A stretch of DNA of 64,000 nt from Holtermannia corniformis. Lineage: Eukaryota; Basidiomycota; Tremellomycetes; Holtermanniales. The translations under genes and the position numbers were made by a program. Below are positions 32,094 through 42,301 of this stretch, one piece after another. The stretch covers positions 498,277-562,276 of the forward strand of contig BCIJ01000001.1 in the NCBI GenBank assembly GCA_001599935.1, read 5' to 3'. Within the stretch, counting starts at the first letter, position 1, and the number at the start of each line of letters is the position of its first letter. The notes below the pieces were generated by a model. The model made no database searches, was not told the origin of the DNA, and was given only the letters and a program-made list of their open reading frames with translations.

Positions 32094-34758
32094 ATGTCGG
32101 CTACTCGTGCTGCAGTCGGTCGAACGCTGCGGCGAAAATGTCCGGTCGCTAGCTCGTCCGCTTGCCTGTATGCTGGCCGCACTCGATCATACTCGGCAGT
32201 CGCAACTGCACCTGCACCAGAGGATGGGCCACAAGACTCAATCCCCGGAGACCAGACAGCTTCAAGTAGCGATGCTCAATCGCCTCCGCTAGCGGCATCT
32301 ACATCGGCTTCGCCAGCATCCGCTCCCAAGGTCAAAGCCCCGCGACCAGTCTCCAACAAGCGCCGAGCAGCGCTAGAAAAGGCCAAACAAATCGCTGAAG
32401 CGCTCCGTCGCTCCATCCTCGAAGGCGATCCCCAACAAGCCTCACTAGACCCTTCACCCCCTTCATCCTCATCCCAGTCTACAGCCGGTTCGCGGGTTGA
32501 AACAGCGCCGACGCTGGACACATTAGAGAGCTACCGACCGGAACGGGTCGCGAACCCGTTCGGCAAGGCGTACAAGAAAAAGTACGATCGCGTGTGGTGG
32601 GCGCTCTCGACCGCGTTTCTGCGTAACCAGCTATTCCGGCTTGCGAGGGAGATGGGCTTCCGTGGCTCGAATCGAGGCGCAACCAAGGAAGATGTGGTCG
32701 AGTGGATCATGAAGACCTGGGGCTGGCGTCACCCGCGCGAGATTGAAGCCGAGCTTGTGGCGCAGGAAGAGGCACGCAAAGTCGTCGAGCGCAGTGAGTC
32801 CTCCTAGAATATTTCAACACGCACCCTGCAACTCACTCACTCTCAGTCATTCCTCTGACCCACACCGAAATGTTTGTCCTCCTGCGCAAGTCCCCTCAAG
32901 TGCTCGCCGACATTGCCGAGCGCTCTGAAATCACGCTCGCCCTCTCGCCTGCACCCCAGCTTGGACTCAAAGCACACGGTGTGACGGCACACCTAGACCA
33001 TCTCGAGACTGTGCTACGCGGGATGCGCGGCACAATCATCAGCGAGTACTTTGCCGCAAAAGATATCGGTGGTCCCATCCGACCCGAGTGGATCCCGGTC
33101 GTGGCGGATATAACGGGCGCGTTTGTCGAGGTTTTGCCAGATGACATGGTGGGTCAATCAGAGTGTTTGACCGGGATGGAGATAATGACAATGGTGCAGT
33201 ACAAAGTCTCAAGCTTGCAACACCGCCAGGCGGCCTCGGCAAGGCAGCTTCTGAGACAAGCCTACCTCAACGTAGGCGTCGCGAGCCATACCCAGTCTTG
33301 ATAACTGACGAACGCGTAGAGCACCCACTTCCCTTCACTCCGCCCAGTGCTATCCTTACCTTCACAACTGGCAACACCAAAACCCCTTGCAATGTACCCT
33401 TTCATGCCTGCGCCCGCCTCAGCTATACCCTGGGATGCGCCGGCCAACGCGCTATTCCGTGTACGGGCCGTCGGGACCTGGTTCGCCAATGTGACCGCGT
33501 TAGACCCTCTGCAGTCTGACAGCCCAGCGGATGTAGTCTGCGGTCTGGCAGATGACATTGGGAGGAGTCTGGGATCAAGACTAGAGATTGATGTTGGTGA
33601 GGCGCCGAAGGGCGCGACGCGGCGGTTGGTGGCTCGGTACGTTGCTCGCGCATGAACACGATCGAAATGAGTTTGAGCTCGTGCTAAGCATCTTCGTAGG
33701 ACCGGTCATGTGCTGTACCAAAGCACCGACGCCAGCAGCTCAAGCCTCACACCCCCTTTGAGCGGTCAATGGCGGCTTGACGGCCTCAAGACCTGGGCCA
33801 CGACGCAATCCTCAAAACCTATCTTCACTCCTGCGTACGTTCTCGCTCCAGTTGCTTGGCACATCATCTGACGACGGACGATAGTCTCCCACCTTCGTTC
33901 TCACAAATCTCGCCTCCCTCCACTACTACCCCTACCAAGTCTCGCCGGTTGCTGTACCGTCAGATACGCAAGGCGGACTCGACGGTGTCTAACAAGTTCT
34001 TTGCAATCACCTGCGAGTACCCTCAGCCGGTACCTGTGGCCACTAAGGCCGACTGGGCGCAAGAGCTTGACCAATTGCTCGAGGGGCTCGAGGATGAGCC
34101 CGAGTCGCGAGACGAGGCGCAGGGCGAGGTTGTCGAGTCGGCAGTGCCAGAGGAAGAGACATCGGCCAAGTCCAACCCTGACGAACAGTTCGGCGAGCTC
34201 AAAGTCTCTGCTCGCTATGGTGTCTTGGAGGAGGTGGATGTGATGCTGCCCGATCGGTCCGTTTGCCTCATTAACTCACAGACAGGAAAGTTAACACCAC
34301 TCTACAGTCCAACAGATGTACGCATCCGCATCGAACGTGCAATTGACCTGGACGAGGGCCACGCGCCACCTGCGCTCAACTCTTTCATCAACCAATTGGC
34401 GGTTCGGCACGGCACGGCCAGTCACCCTGTTCCTCCAGCGACACTATCACTGCAATTCGACGGTCAGGTGCATTATGAGCTAGTCGAGGATCACGAGGTG
34501 GAACAGCTCAAGGAGGCGCCGCGAGTCTTCCGCACGACCAAGAAGGATATCATGGCGGGTGCGCGTGAGGTTGCTCCCGAGCTAGTGGTACGTTGCCGCC
34601 GATCATCCTTTCGATTCATAACCTGATCACCCGCGCAGATTGAAAGCACGAATGGCGATGGGCGAACGCTGATTGAGACCTTGGCGGACAGTACCAAAGT
34701 ACCGTATGGTCCGCCAAAGGCAACCGACTGGTCGTTGGGTGACTTGGGTCATATATGA
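32094..34758 (+). CDS. Mitochondrial Sls1-like protein
   Basis: Predicted mitochondrial inner-membrane-associated protein related to yeast Sls1, which links mitochondrial transcription and translation. The N-terminus MSATRAAVGRTLRRKCPVASS is basic and Ser/Ala-rich, as expected of a mitochondrial targeting sequence. A Ser/Pro linker leads to a conserved block (FLRNQLFRLAREMGFRGSNR...EDVVEWIMKTWGW), a LEM/SAP-like helix pair. Next is LTHTEMFVLLRKSPQVLADI and LRGMRGTIISEYFAAKDIGG, the KH-like part. About six exons; the fourth onward (RLLYRQIRKADSTVSNKFFAI, LPDRSVCLINSQTGKLTPLY, FDGQVHYELVEDHEVEQL) makes the conserved C-terminal half. The stop is TGA 34756-34758. About 800 residues. No clear membrane helix was seen, so membrane association is assumed from the family. 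Confidence 0.72.
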
Positions 34759-37006
34759 GCCGAGAATCGGACAAGATCTCGTCATCATGCATTGCATCCA
34801 CTCTCAACTCGGCCTCGGCCTCGGGCGTTGTTGTGCTGGATTCGGAATCTGTTCCTCACGTGGCGATCGAACGCGGACTCTCAGCTCGCGCTTATCAAGC
34901 TGCATCATCGCTCTCAGCGTCAACGCCGACGTCGAGACCATTGCCGCACACTAGCCTGCGCAAATACAGCCGCAAGCGAACATCCGCCGATATGGACTCT
35001 GCGTATGCCTTTGATGTGGCAGGCGCGACAGGCGGAGAAGTGTACGACAAGATCAAGCTGCCAAAGGCGATCGATCTCTCGCACCATGTGTCTCTGCTTG
35101 CCCGATCTCGCGTCACGTTCGCAATGAAGGAGATGTATCCGTACATGTCTGTACCGGGTATGATCGCGCTTGCAGGCGGTGAGTTTAGCACCCAGCTTTG
35201 TGAGCTGAGACACAGGAGCTGAACGCGTCTTTCCTACTAGGCATCCCTTCACCCGAGTACTTTCCCTTCGACACGATCTCTACCGAAGTGCAACAGCACA
35301 ATGCTTTCCCGCTCGATCCTCCGCGTGCTCCGAAAGCGTCATCTTCATCCCTTCTCTCTTGGCTTTTCGGCAATTGCAAACCTAACAAGGACAAGACGAC
35401 GCTCACCATCCCCAAGTATGCCGAAAACCCGCGAGACCCAATGGCGCTGCAGCTGTCTACTTCGTTGCAGTATGCAGCTGGTACCGGCCACCCGTTGCTA
35501 GCGCAATTCCTGCGCGAGTTTGTCGCGCGCGTGTACCAGCCTGGCTATGCCGACTTTGAGGTCCTGTAAGTCCGATCGGAGGCTGTTGGTGAGCGCGCCT
35601 CACACGGTATAGAGTCAACGTGGGAGCTACCGACGGATGGTCCAAAGTCGTGCAATTACTGCTGGAGCGGGATGACGCGATCCTCGTCGAGGAGTGGACG
35701 TACCCGGGCGCCGAGGGTGCATACTTGCCGCTTGGCGTCGAGATGGTGTCACTCAAGATGGACGGCGAGGGCATCATCCCGGAGTTCATGGACGATCTGC
35801 TCGCTAGCTGGGACGAAGGCGTGAGGGGGCGACGTAGGCCCAGGGTTCTGTACACAGTACCCACCGGTCAGAACCCGACGGGTGCTACGGCGCTGGCGGA
35901 GCGCAAGAAGGCTATCTACGACATTGCTGTCAAGTATGGTGAGTGCCGTATACTTATAAAGTGTGCATCACGCGCTGACCTTTTCCGCAGATATTATCAT
36001 CTGCGAGGACGAGCCGTACTACTTCCTGTATGCCGACGCGTGGTACCCCAAGCAGAAAGCGCAGCAGAAGACGACGCTCGCAAAGCGCGCAGAGCAACTC
36101 GAAACGCAAGACACGAAAGCCGGACAGGAGCAGTTCCTCAAAGCACTGCCGCCCAGCTACCTGCGCTTCGATCACCAAGGCCGCGTCATCCGTCTAGATG
36201 TCCGTTCAAGTTACTTCGACCGATCGACAGCTGACAGTTGATAGACATTCTCAAAGACTGTTGCGCCCGGTTCACGCATCGGCTGGTTCACGTGCAACCC
36301 TCAATTCGCCGAACGCATCCTGCGCGGACAAGAGTCGTCTACGCAAGCGCCATGCGGCTTTGGCTCGGTCCTGATCACCAAGATGCTCACGACATGGGGC
36401 TTTGACGGCTACGTACGCTGGTTGCGCGGGATCAAGGCAACGTACCGGCAGCGCCGTGACTGGCTCTGTGACCTTTTTGAACAAGAGTTTGACCTGCACC
36501 ATGAGCCCGAGCGGGCAATCGCACTGTTTGATGGCCGGATCAAGGGCGTGACGGGCTACGCCAAGACTGAGCGGTCAACTTGGGATGAGAAGAAGGCTCA
36601 GCTCGGTGTGCGAAGTGGCAAAACGCCGTTGATCAGCTTTGTGCCGCCCACGGCCGGCATGTTCATCTTCCTCGGTATTCACATCGGCCACCACCCCGAC
36701 TTTGGCGTACTAAAGGCACAAGGCGAGGATCCGCAAAAGCTGTTGATGGAGAAGCTGTGGCGCGAGTTGGCCGAGGAGCTCGTGAGTCTCGTTCCTGACT
36801 GGAGCGCGTTGCCAGCGCGCTAACGCGCATAGGTTCTCCTCGCTCCCGGCTACTTTTTCGACGCCCAAGCCGGCACCCCGCACGCTGGCGTCGAAGACAT
36901 CGGGTACTTCCGACTCTCATACTCGATCGCAACGTACGAACAGATGCAGTCGGCCGTCAAGACGATCCACCGCGTTTTGGTCCGCTTCTTCCGCCTAAAG
37001 GAGTGA
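34755..37006 (+). CDS. Aromatic-amino-acid aminotransferase (Aro8/kynurenine aminotransferase type)
   Basis: Predicted PLP-dependent class I aminotransferase using aromatic amino acids or 2-aminoadipate. Key features: LARSRVTFAMKEMYPYMSV and MIALAGGIPSPEYFPFDTIS at the N-terminus; NVGATDGWSKVVQLLLERDD (cofactor phosphate site); VLYTVPTGQNPTGA; IIICEDEPYYFLYAD with the PLP-pyridine Asp and Tyr; LDTFSKTVAPGSRIGWFTC with the Schiff-base Lys; and LLAPGYFFD and YFRLSYSIATYEQM near the end. Six or so exons; TGA ends at 37006. The open frame begins with an ATG at 34755 that overlaps the Sls1 stop by four bases (ATGA). The N-terminus before MDSAYAFDV (34994) is Ser-rich and unlike the family, so 34994 may be the true start. 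Compared with yeast Aro8 there is a charged Lys/Gln-rich insert between YFLYAD and LPPSYLRFD. Confidence 0.85.
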
Positions 37007-37130
37007 CCACTCTGTACTTTCATCTGTGCTTTTGGGATCCGGATCTGTACAGGCTTTTGTAGGGATGCAGTACATTGTGTAGCTCAAGTACAGAAACAGA
37101 AACGGTACAGGTGGCGTGTGAGTTGGGATA

Positions 37131-38675
37131 TCATAGGCGCAAGACGTGGCGGAGGTCTGAGAGGATGTTGCCTGCGACGACTCCAAGCGAGCCAACGCCG
37201 CCCCAGGCAACAGAGTCGAGCCAATGGTACCAGCGCCTGACGCAAAGTCATTAAGGCCTCTCGCAAGCGCTGTGGATCGACTCACATATGCCGAATCGCA
37301 ATTACCTCGACGCCACCTTGGCTCTCAAAGCGCTGCTCTGTGATGAAGGCCTTCATCCGCCTCTCCTTGTCCAACCACCGATCCCGCAACCACAGCTCGA
37401 ACGCGCGCGCCTCGTCTGCGATCGCCAGCCCGCGATCGGTCGAGATGACCTCTGCGCCTGCATCATCTTGCGGGACCAGCGACGGGATCCGGCCGGGCAG
37501 GGTGTAGAGGGTGAGGTGCATGTGGATGCTCGGTGGCGGGACTGATTTGAAGAAGACGGATCCGAGGCCATAGTGGTCTTGGGGGTATTTGCCGTCTGGT
37601 ACGCCAGGGTAGCCGATGGTGACGTCCAACAGCTGCAGGTCTGGGATCTGAGGGAGCAGCGTGCGCAGGCAGAAGAGGGTGCCTGTTGATCGCGGGTGCA
37701 ACATGTTTTCAAGGTCCGGCTGGGTCCTGTTAGTTGCGCTACAAGTGTGCTATTACTCACGATGCCCTCGCGCTCGGCGTAGCGGATGCTCTTGACGCGC
37801 TCCTCGTCGCTTGTGATAGTGCCCTCTGGGAAGATGAGCAACCAAAGCGGGTTGCGCTTCTTAGCTCTCTCCTCCGCAGACGGTTGAGGTACGACCACCT
37901 CGTCATCCTTGTGAAGAAGCGGCTGAGCCTCGCCTGCTCCGGTCGCCGAAGCTCCACCGCCGCGAACCCTCTGACTAATCTGGGTGAGCGCCAGCGTCAG
38001 ATTCGCACGGTCTGCGGCCCAAGAGCGCGACAAGAAGATAAAGTTGAAGAATTGCTGCGTGTGTACATACGTCAGCATAGTCGTGGCGGTTGACGATCAC
38101 GCAGGCGCACCATGCCCCAGCCGACGATTGGCACATTCTTGAGCGATTTCTTGAGTAGGATCACGATCCCGCGTTGGTGTCCCGTGTACGCGGAGAGGAT
38201 CCAGAGGTACATCCAGTCTGTGTACGCCTGGTGGTTCGCCATGATGAGCAGGTGGTCTGGCAAGTTTACGTGCTGCACGCGACCGGCGGCATCACGCTCG
38301 ACTAGCTGCGCAAGGTCTAGCGTGTGCGGTGCGCCATCGGGGTTCGAGACGGTGATTGTGATTGACGTGGGTGCAAAGAGGACGGTGATGGTGATGACTA
38401 GATGGAGTTTGGTCAGCTCAGTGAAGCAGCCCGTGTGACATACGTAGTCGACCAAAGCATTCCTTTGTCCAGTCGACTGCGCGCGCATACAGCGAGCGAG
38501 TCCAGCCAAACGTGAAGGGTGAGAGTAGAAGTAATGGCAGGAGAAGAAACTGGGACAGGTTGATACCGATCAGACCGGCGCTGAAGATGACCGGGAACAA
38601 GATGGCGCCGGACCATGAGCCGTGCGGTGGGCGAGAAGCGATTGGGATTGTATGCAGCGGTCTCTGGGAGGGCAT
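37131..38675 (-). CDS. Membrane glycerolipid/lysophospholipid acyltransferase
   Basis: Predicted ER acyltransferase of the PlsC/AGPAT group, close in layout to fungal Cst26/Psi1 and animal LCLAT1. It transfers an acyl chain to a lysophospholipid. Start ATG 38675 (MPSQRPLHTIPI), stop TGA 37131. The N-terminal helices are ILFPVIFSAGLIGINLSQFL and LLLSPFTFGW. The catalytic motif I NHQAYTDWMYLW (NHxxxxD) is intact. Motif II lies in the basic stretch VILLKKSLKNVPIVGWGM. The glycerol-binding LLIFPEGTITSDEE (FPEGT) is present. The third exon block has a Lys/Arg-rich, Gly/Ala-rich insertion (AQPLLHKDDEVVVPQPSAEE) before LWLLIFPEGT. A C-terminal part rich in Leu and Pro and a final hydrophobic turn (VAWGGVGSLGVVAGNIL) follow. 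The substrate cannot be fixed from sequence. Confidence 0.83.
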
Positions 38676-38845
38676 CTCGCCTAGCCTGTACAGTATTGAG
38701 CAACTCCAAGATGGCCTAGACAGCGCAGCCGTCGTGGTCGTTGCAGCTCGGCGGCAGACGTCGCTCCTTTGACTTTTGTCGTTTGCGCGGAGCTCCACAA
38801 TACAACTTCATCCAAAAGTCACCGTACAACCTCGGAATCGTAAAG

Positions 38846-40562
38846 TCAGGCTGGCAGAGGCCGCTTGGCACGCTCGGCCAGCTCCCTACCTCCTCCAAGC
38901 CATTCCTCGCTGCCTTCGAGCAAGCCGACGGCAGCACCGAGCATGCCAGACACTCGGGTGCCCAGTAGGCCGACGGGCTGTTTGGCCTCGGTCTCGGCGT
39001 CGCGGTCCGCGTCCGCTAGCATCGCCTTGTCGATCGCAAGCGGTCTGCAGGGTTGATCAGCACATTTGCCTCGTCAGTTGTATGAAATAGATACCCACAT
39101 CGAGAGCGTCACCCGGGTGAGCTGGATCGTGAGCCGGATCCGGCCCTTGAAGTCGAACCAGCCCAGCTGTCGAAGGGCGAGCTGGATCTCGTACAGCCGG
39201 ATGAGTTCGAACCGCTGAGTGTACGTCAGTCAAGATCGGTAGACGACCGTTCAGGTCCCCAGCAGGCAGACACCCACCACTACGCGGATGTACTTGCCGC
39301 CAGCTAAGCGCACCAGTCAGCGTAGCTCATGAAAAGTTGATCGCGCCGAGACTCACACATGAGCGCCCCTCGCAGCCGCTCGAGCGCACCCTGGATCGTA
39401 TCGACCGTCTGGTCACCGACGTGAATCGCCGTAGTGGTTTCGTTGATGGCATCTAGGTGGTACACGTGAGCACCGGGCCCGAGCAGTAGACTTGTAGGGA
39501 CCAGATGTTGGCAGCAAGACTCGGTGATCTGCGCCACCTTGCCGACCTATCCCACACCTGGATGCGCAAAGCCTCGCCTGTGCAGGCCCAAACCAAGATA
39601 CTCACTGACCATGCCCCGGATCATTTCAAAGTCGCCATCGAGGAATTCGCACCAAACGGCGCGCAAGACGCCATTCAGCGTCTCGTCAGCGGCCGGCCCA
39701 TCCGTCGGCTGGCGTGGAGACCTTGGGGTCGCTGGCGACCGCTCGAGCAGTTCTTGCAGATCGTATGCCGCGCGTGTCGTTGGGGTTGACAGTGTCTCGT
39801 AGGCGTACGAGAGGGTTTGGAACGCTGCGGTGGCGAGTTGGTGCAGGGCTAGAGAGTGTTTGCTGGGCGCGCAGCGTGAGCTGAGATGACGAGGTACAGT
39901 CAACAGGCCACATACTCGGGATGCACGACTCGACATCTCGCCATGTCTGCCGTCTGTCAGCGGTGTGATCGAGCAGGGGAGCACGCACAAGCCCGCCTGA
40001 GCTCCTTGTCCTGCACCTTTCGTCCCACGCCCAAGACGGTATACAGATCCTCGGCCTCGTCAATCTCCTCCATCATCCTCTTGGCCTCGTAGCTCTCCTC
40101 GTCGAGCTGTCGCTCGAGCTCATCTTCCGTATTGAGCCCCTCAAACGCCTCGTCCTCGTCCTCGTCCTGATCCAGCTCGAGCTCCTGATCGACCTCTGCA
40201 GCCGACCGCGATCCCGACGCGCGACTGGGTGATTCCGCAAACGTCGAGTGAGCAGGCAGCAGCGGGGCCGGGATCTCGACGCTCTCACGAGAGCGGGGCT
40301 GGAACGTTGTGTCGGTGCTGTCGGCCGGTCGTAGGCTGCTCCGCCGGCTGCTCGAGCCAGCCTTGGCTTTGCCTTTGCCTCTTGAGCCGCGACGTGCAGA
40401 GGGAGCACGCCGGAGCGATGGTTTGCTACGGAGCACGGTGTTGACGGATGGCACGGGTGAGGAGGCGGGTTGAGGTGGGACCGAGGGGCCGGCGCGAGTG
40501 AACGGTGTTGGGAGGAACAGCATGCTTGGAGAGTCGCCAGAGCTCGGTGCACTGCTCGACAC
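38846..40562 (-). CDS. Class C J-domain protein with DnaJ-X C-terminal domain (Caj1/Djp1-like)
   Basis: Predicted Hsp70 co-chaperone. It starts at ATG 40562 (MSSSAPSSGDSPSML) and stops at TGA 38846. The first 180 residues are disordered, Ser/Pro/Arg-rich then strongly acidic (ELELDQDEDEDEAFEGLNTE). The J domain starts at DEAEDLYTVLGVGRKVQDKE and continues over two introns, which when removed as GTGCGT...GGCAG and GTATGT...TCTCAG give AYMARCRVVHPD, restoring the HPD motif at an exon junction. Then LATAAFQTLSYAYETLSTP ends helix III. The C-terminal part (LNGVLRAVWCEFLDGDFEMI and RFELIRLYEIQLALRQLGWF) is the DnaJ-X domain typical of Caj1/Djp1. It ends VGLLEGSEEWLGGG and a short basic tail. An N-terminal acidic extension this long is unusual for the family. 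Confidence 0.78.
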
Positions 40563-40831
40563 GTCCAGAGGTCGACAGAGAACCGGCCAAGGTGGGATTG
40601 TCGACGTTGATGGTTGCGATCAGCACTGCGAGAGGGTCTTCAAGACGGTTGTGACTTGCTGGGTCTGACAGGAATCAGTGCCGTTCAGAGATGATATATG
40701 CGTTCATGAGGTTGCTACAGCGACACGGAAAGGATGAGAGCTCGAGAGGACAGGATGATGAACAGACAATCGACAAGTCGGGTGACCGCACGGGCAACGG
40801 CTCCATGGCTCGACGACCATCGAGCAGCACA

Positions 40832-42194
40832 ATGTCAAGCAAGAACACGTCCCTCCCACTCCCTCAATACCTCGCACAGACCCTACGGTCCATCCTGCCC
40901 GTGTTCAGCGACGAGCTCTCCCTCTCTTCGCCAGCGGCACACGAGCTGCTCGCCGATGCCGCCCAGCAGCTGCACACGATTGCGCGCATGCTCTTGTCCC
41001 TCGGCGTCTTTTCAGAGAATGAAGAGCTAGACGAGGTTGGAGATCGCGAGCTCGCGTTCATGGCCGTGCCGTGGCTCATTGCCGAAGTCGAAGGACGCCG
41101 GGGGAACCAAGGTCGAGCAGAGCGCCTGGCAGCCCTCAAGCGCAGTCAGGTCGGTCGTGCAGCTCGTTGGCGAGTCGGTAGAGCTGATGGTTTGTATAGA
41201 CTGCGACGGAGAGCTTCTTGGGCTTGCTCGACTCGTACGGGGTCATCAGCGAGCAAGATAAAGTATCTGCAGGCGCAGGAAGTGACGCTTCGATCCTGCG
41301 GGATCCGGCACAACGAAGAGAGGCCAAGATCAGGCAGTACAAGTGGGAGAAGGAGCTGCGGCAGAAGATCTCGGTATGCTGCAGCACGCACGTCTAGCAC
41401 ACTGTTCTCACCGGTCTACAGGCGCTCTCTCCATCTCAGCCGTCCACTACATCCTCACCTCTGATCTTCCTGCTCGAGCTGCTGGACCCACCCACAGGTG
41501 GAAAACTACACCACCCCTCGGCTCCCTCGACATCTGCCAGCTCGACCCTAGCCGTCTCCCGCGCCCTCGCCCTCGCCGTCCTACAACTCCTCCACACCCT
41601 CACCATCGCCTCCGTCTCCTCGCTCGGCATGGAGCTCGATCTCCTGTCCTCCGCACCAGCCTCGATCACCCCCCTACCCTCCTCCGACACCGCCCGCTCT
41701 CGTACACGCCCTGACACAGCCTCCGAAGATTCAACTTGGCGTCTCGACGTACAGGCGCTGAATCGCAGAATCAAGCCCAAGGAACTGATCAGTGGCGGCG
41801 GCAAGGTGTTGAGACCGTTTGTCATCTTGCCCAGTACCGAGCAAATGTCGGAGCGCGCGAGGTTGCAGGCCGAAGTGTTTAGAGAGGGGCGCAGGCTACC
41901 GACCATGACGGTTGAAGAGTACTTGATCGAGCAGCAGCGTCAGGGTAATGTCATCACCGGTGGAGGGTCAGTGCGGGATCCAAGCTGCGTACAAGCACAG
42001 GCTGACACGCCGCGTGCAGACAAGCGTCGTATGATGCTCCGACAGCAAGCGAGCTGCTCGAGCTCGCCGCAGAACAAGATGGCTCGCGTGACGCCGAGGC
42101 CAAAGCCGAGGAGAAACGTCAAAAGGACGAAAACTGGGCAATCTTCACAGACGAGAACAAGAAGGGTGCCGGGAACACGATGAACAGGGGTTGA
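40832..42194 (+). CDS. TAP42: TAP42/alpha4 family PP2A-associated protein
   Basis: Predicted regulatory partner of type 2A phosphatases in TOR signalling (yeast Tap42, mammalian IGBP1/alpha4). The start is set at ATG 40832 (MSSKNTSLPLPQYLAQTL); upstream in-frame ATGs at 40805 and 40691 exist. The N-terminal helical repeat domain is visible: LPVFSDELSLSSPAAHELL, ARMLLSLGVFSENEELDEV, RELAFMAVPWLIAEVEGRR, ESFLGLLDSYGVISEQDK and REAKIRQYKWEKELRQKIS. The C-terminal signature GGGKVLRPFVILPSTEQMSE, then RRLPTMTVEEYLIEQQRQGN and GAGNTMNRG at the end, is diagnostic. Four exons; stop TGA 42192-42194. About 390 residues, near yeast Tap42 (366). The linker between residues about 200 and 260 is Ser/Pro-rich. 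Confidence 0.88.
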
Positions 42195-42301
42195 CGCAGG
42201 TCAGGGATCGCATCATTATGCATGCTTCGTAATGTCATGAGGTGCGACACTCTAGAGATGGAAACAAAGGCCCAAAGGTACAACGGAAACAGGACATGGG
42301 C

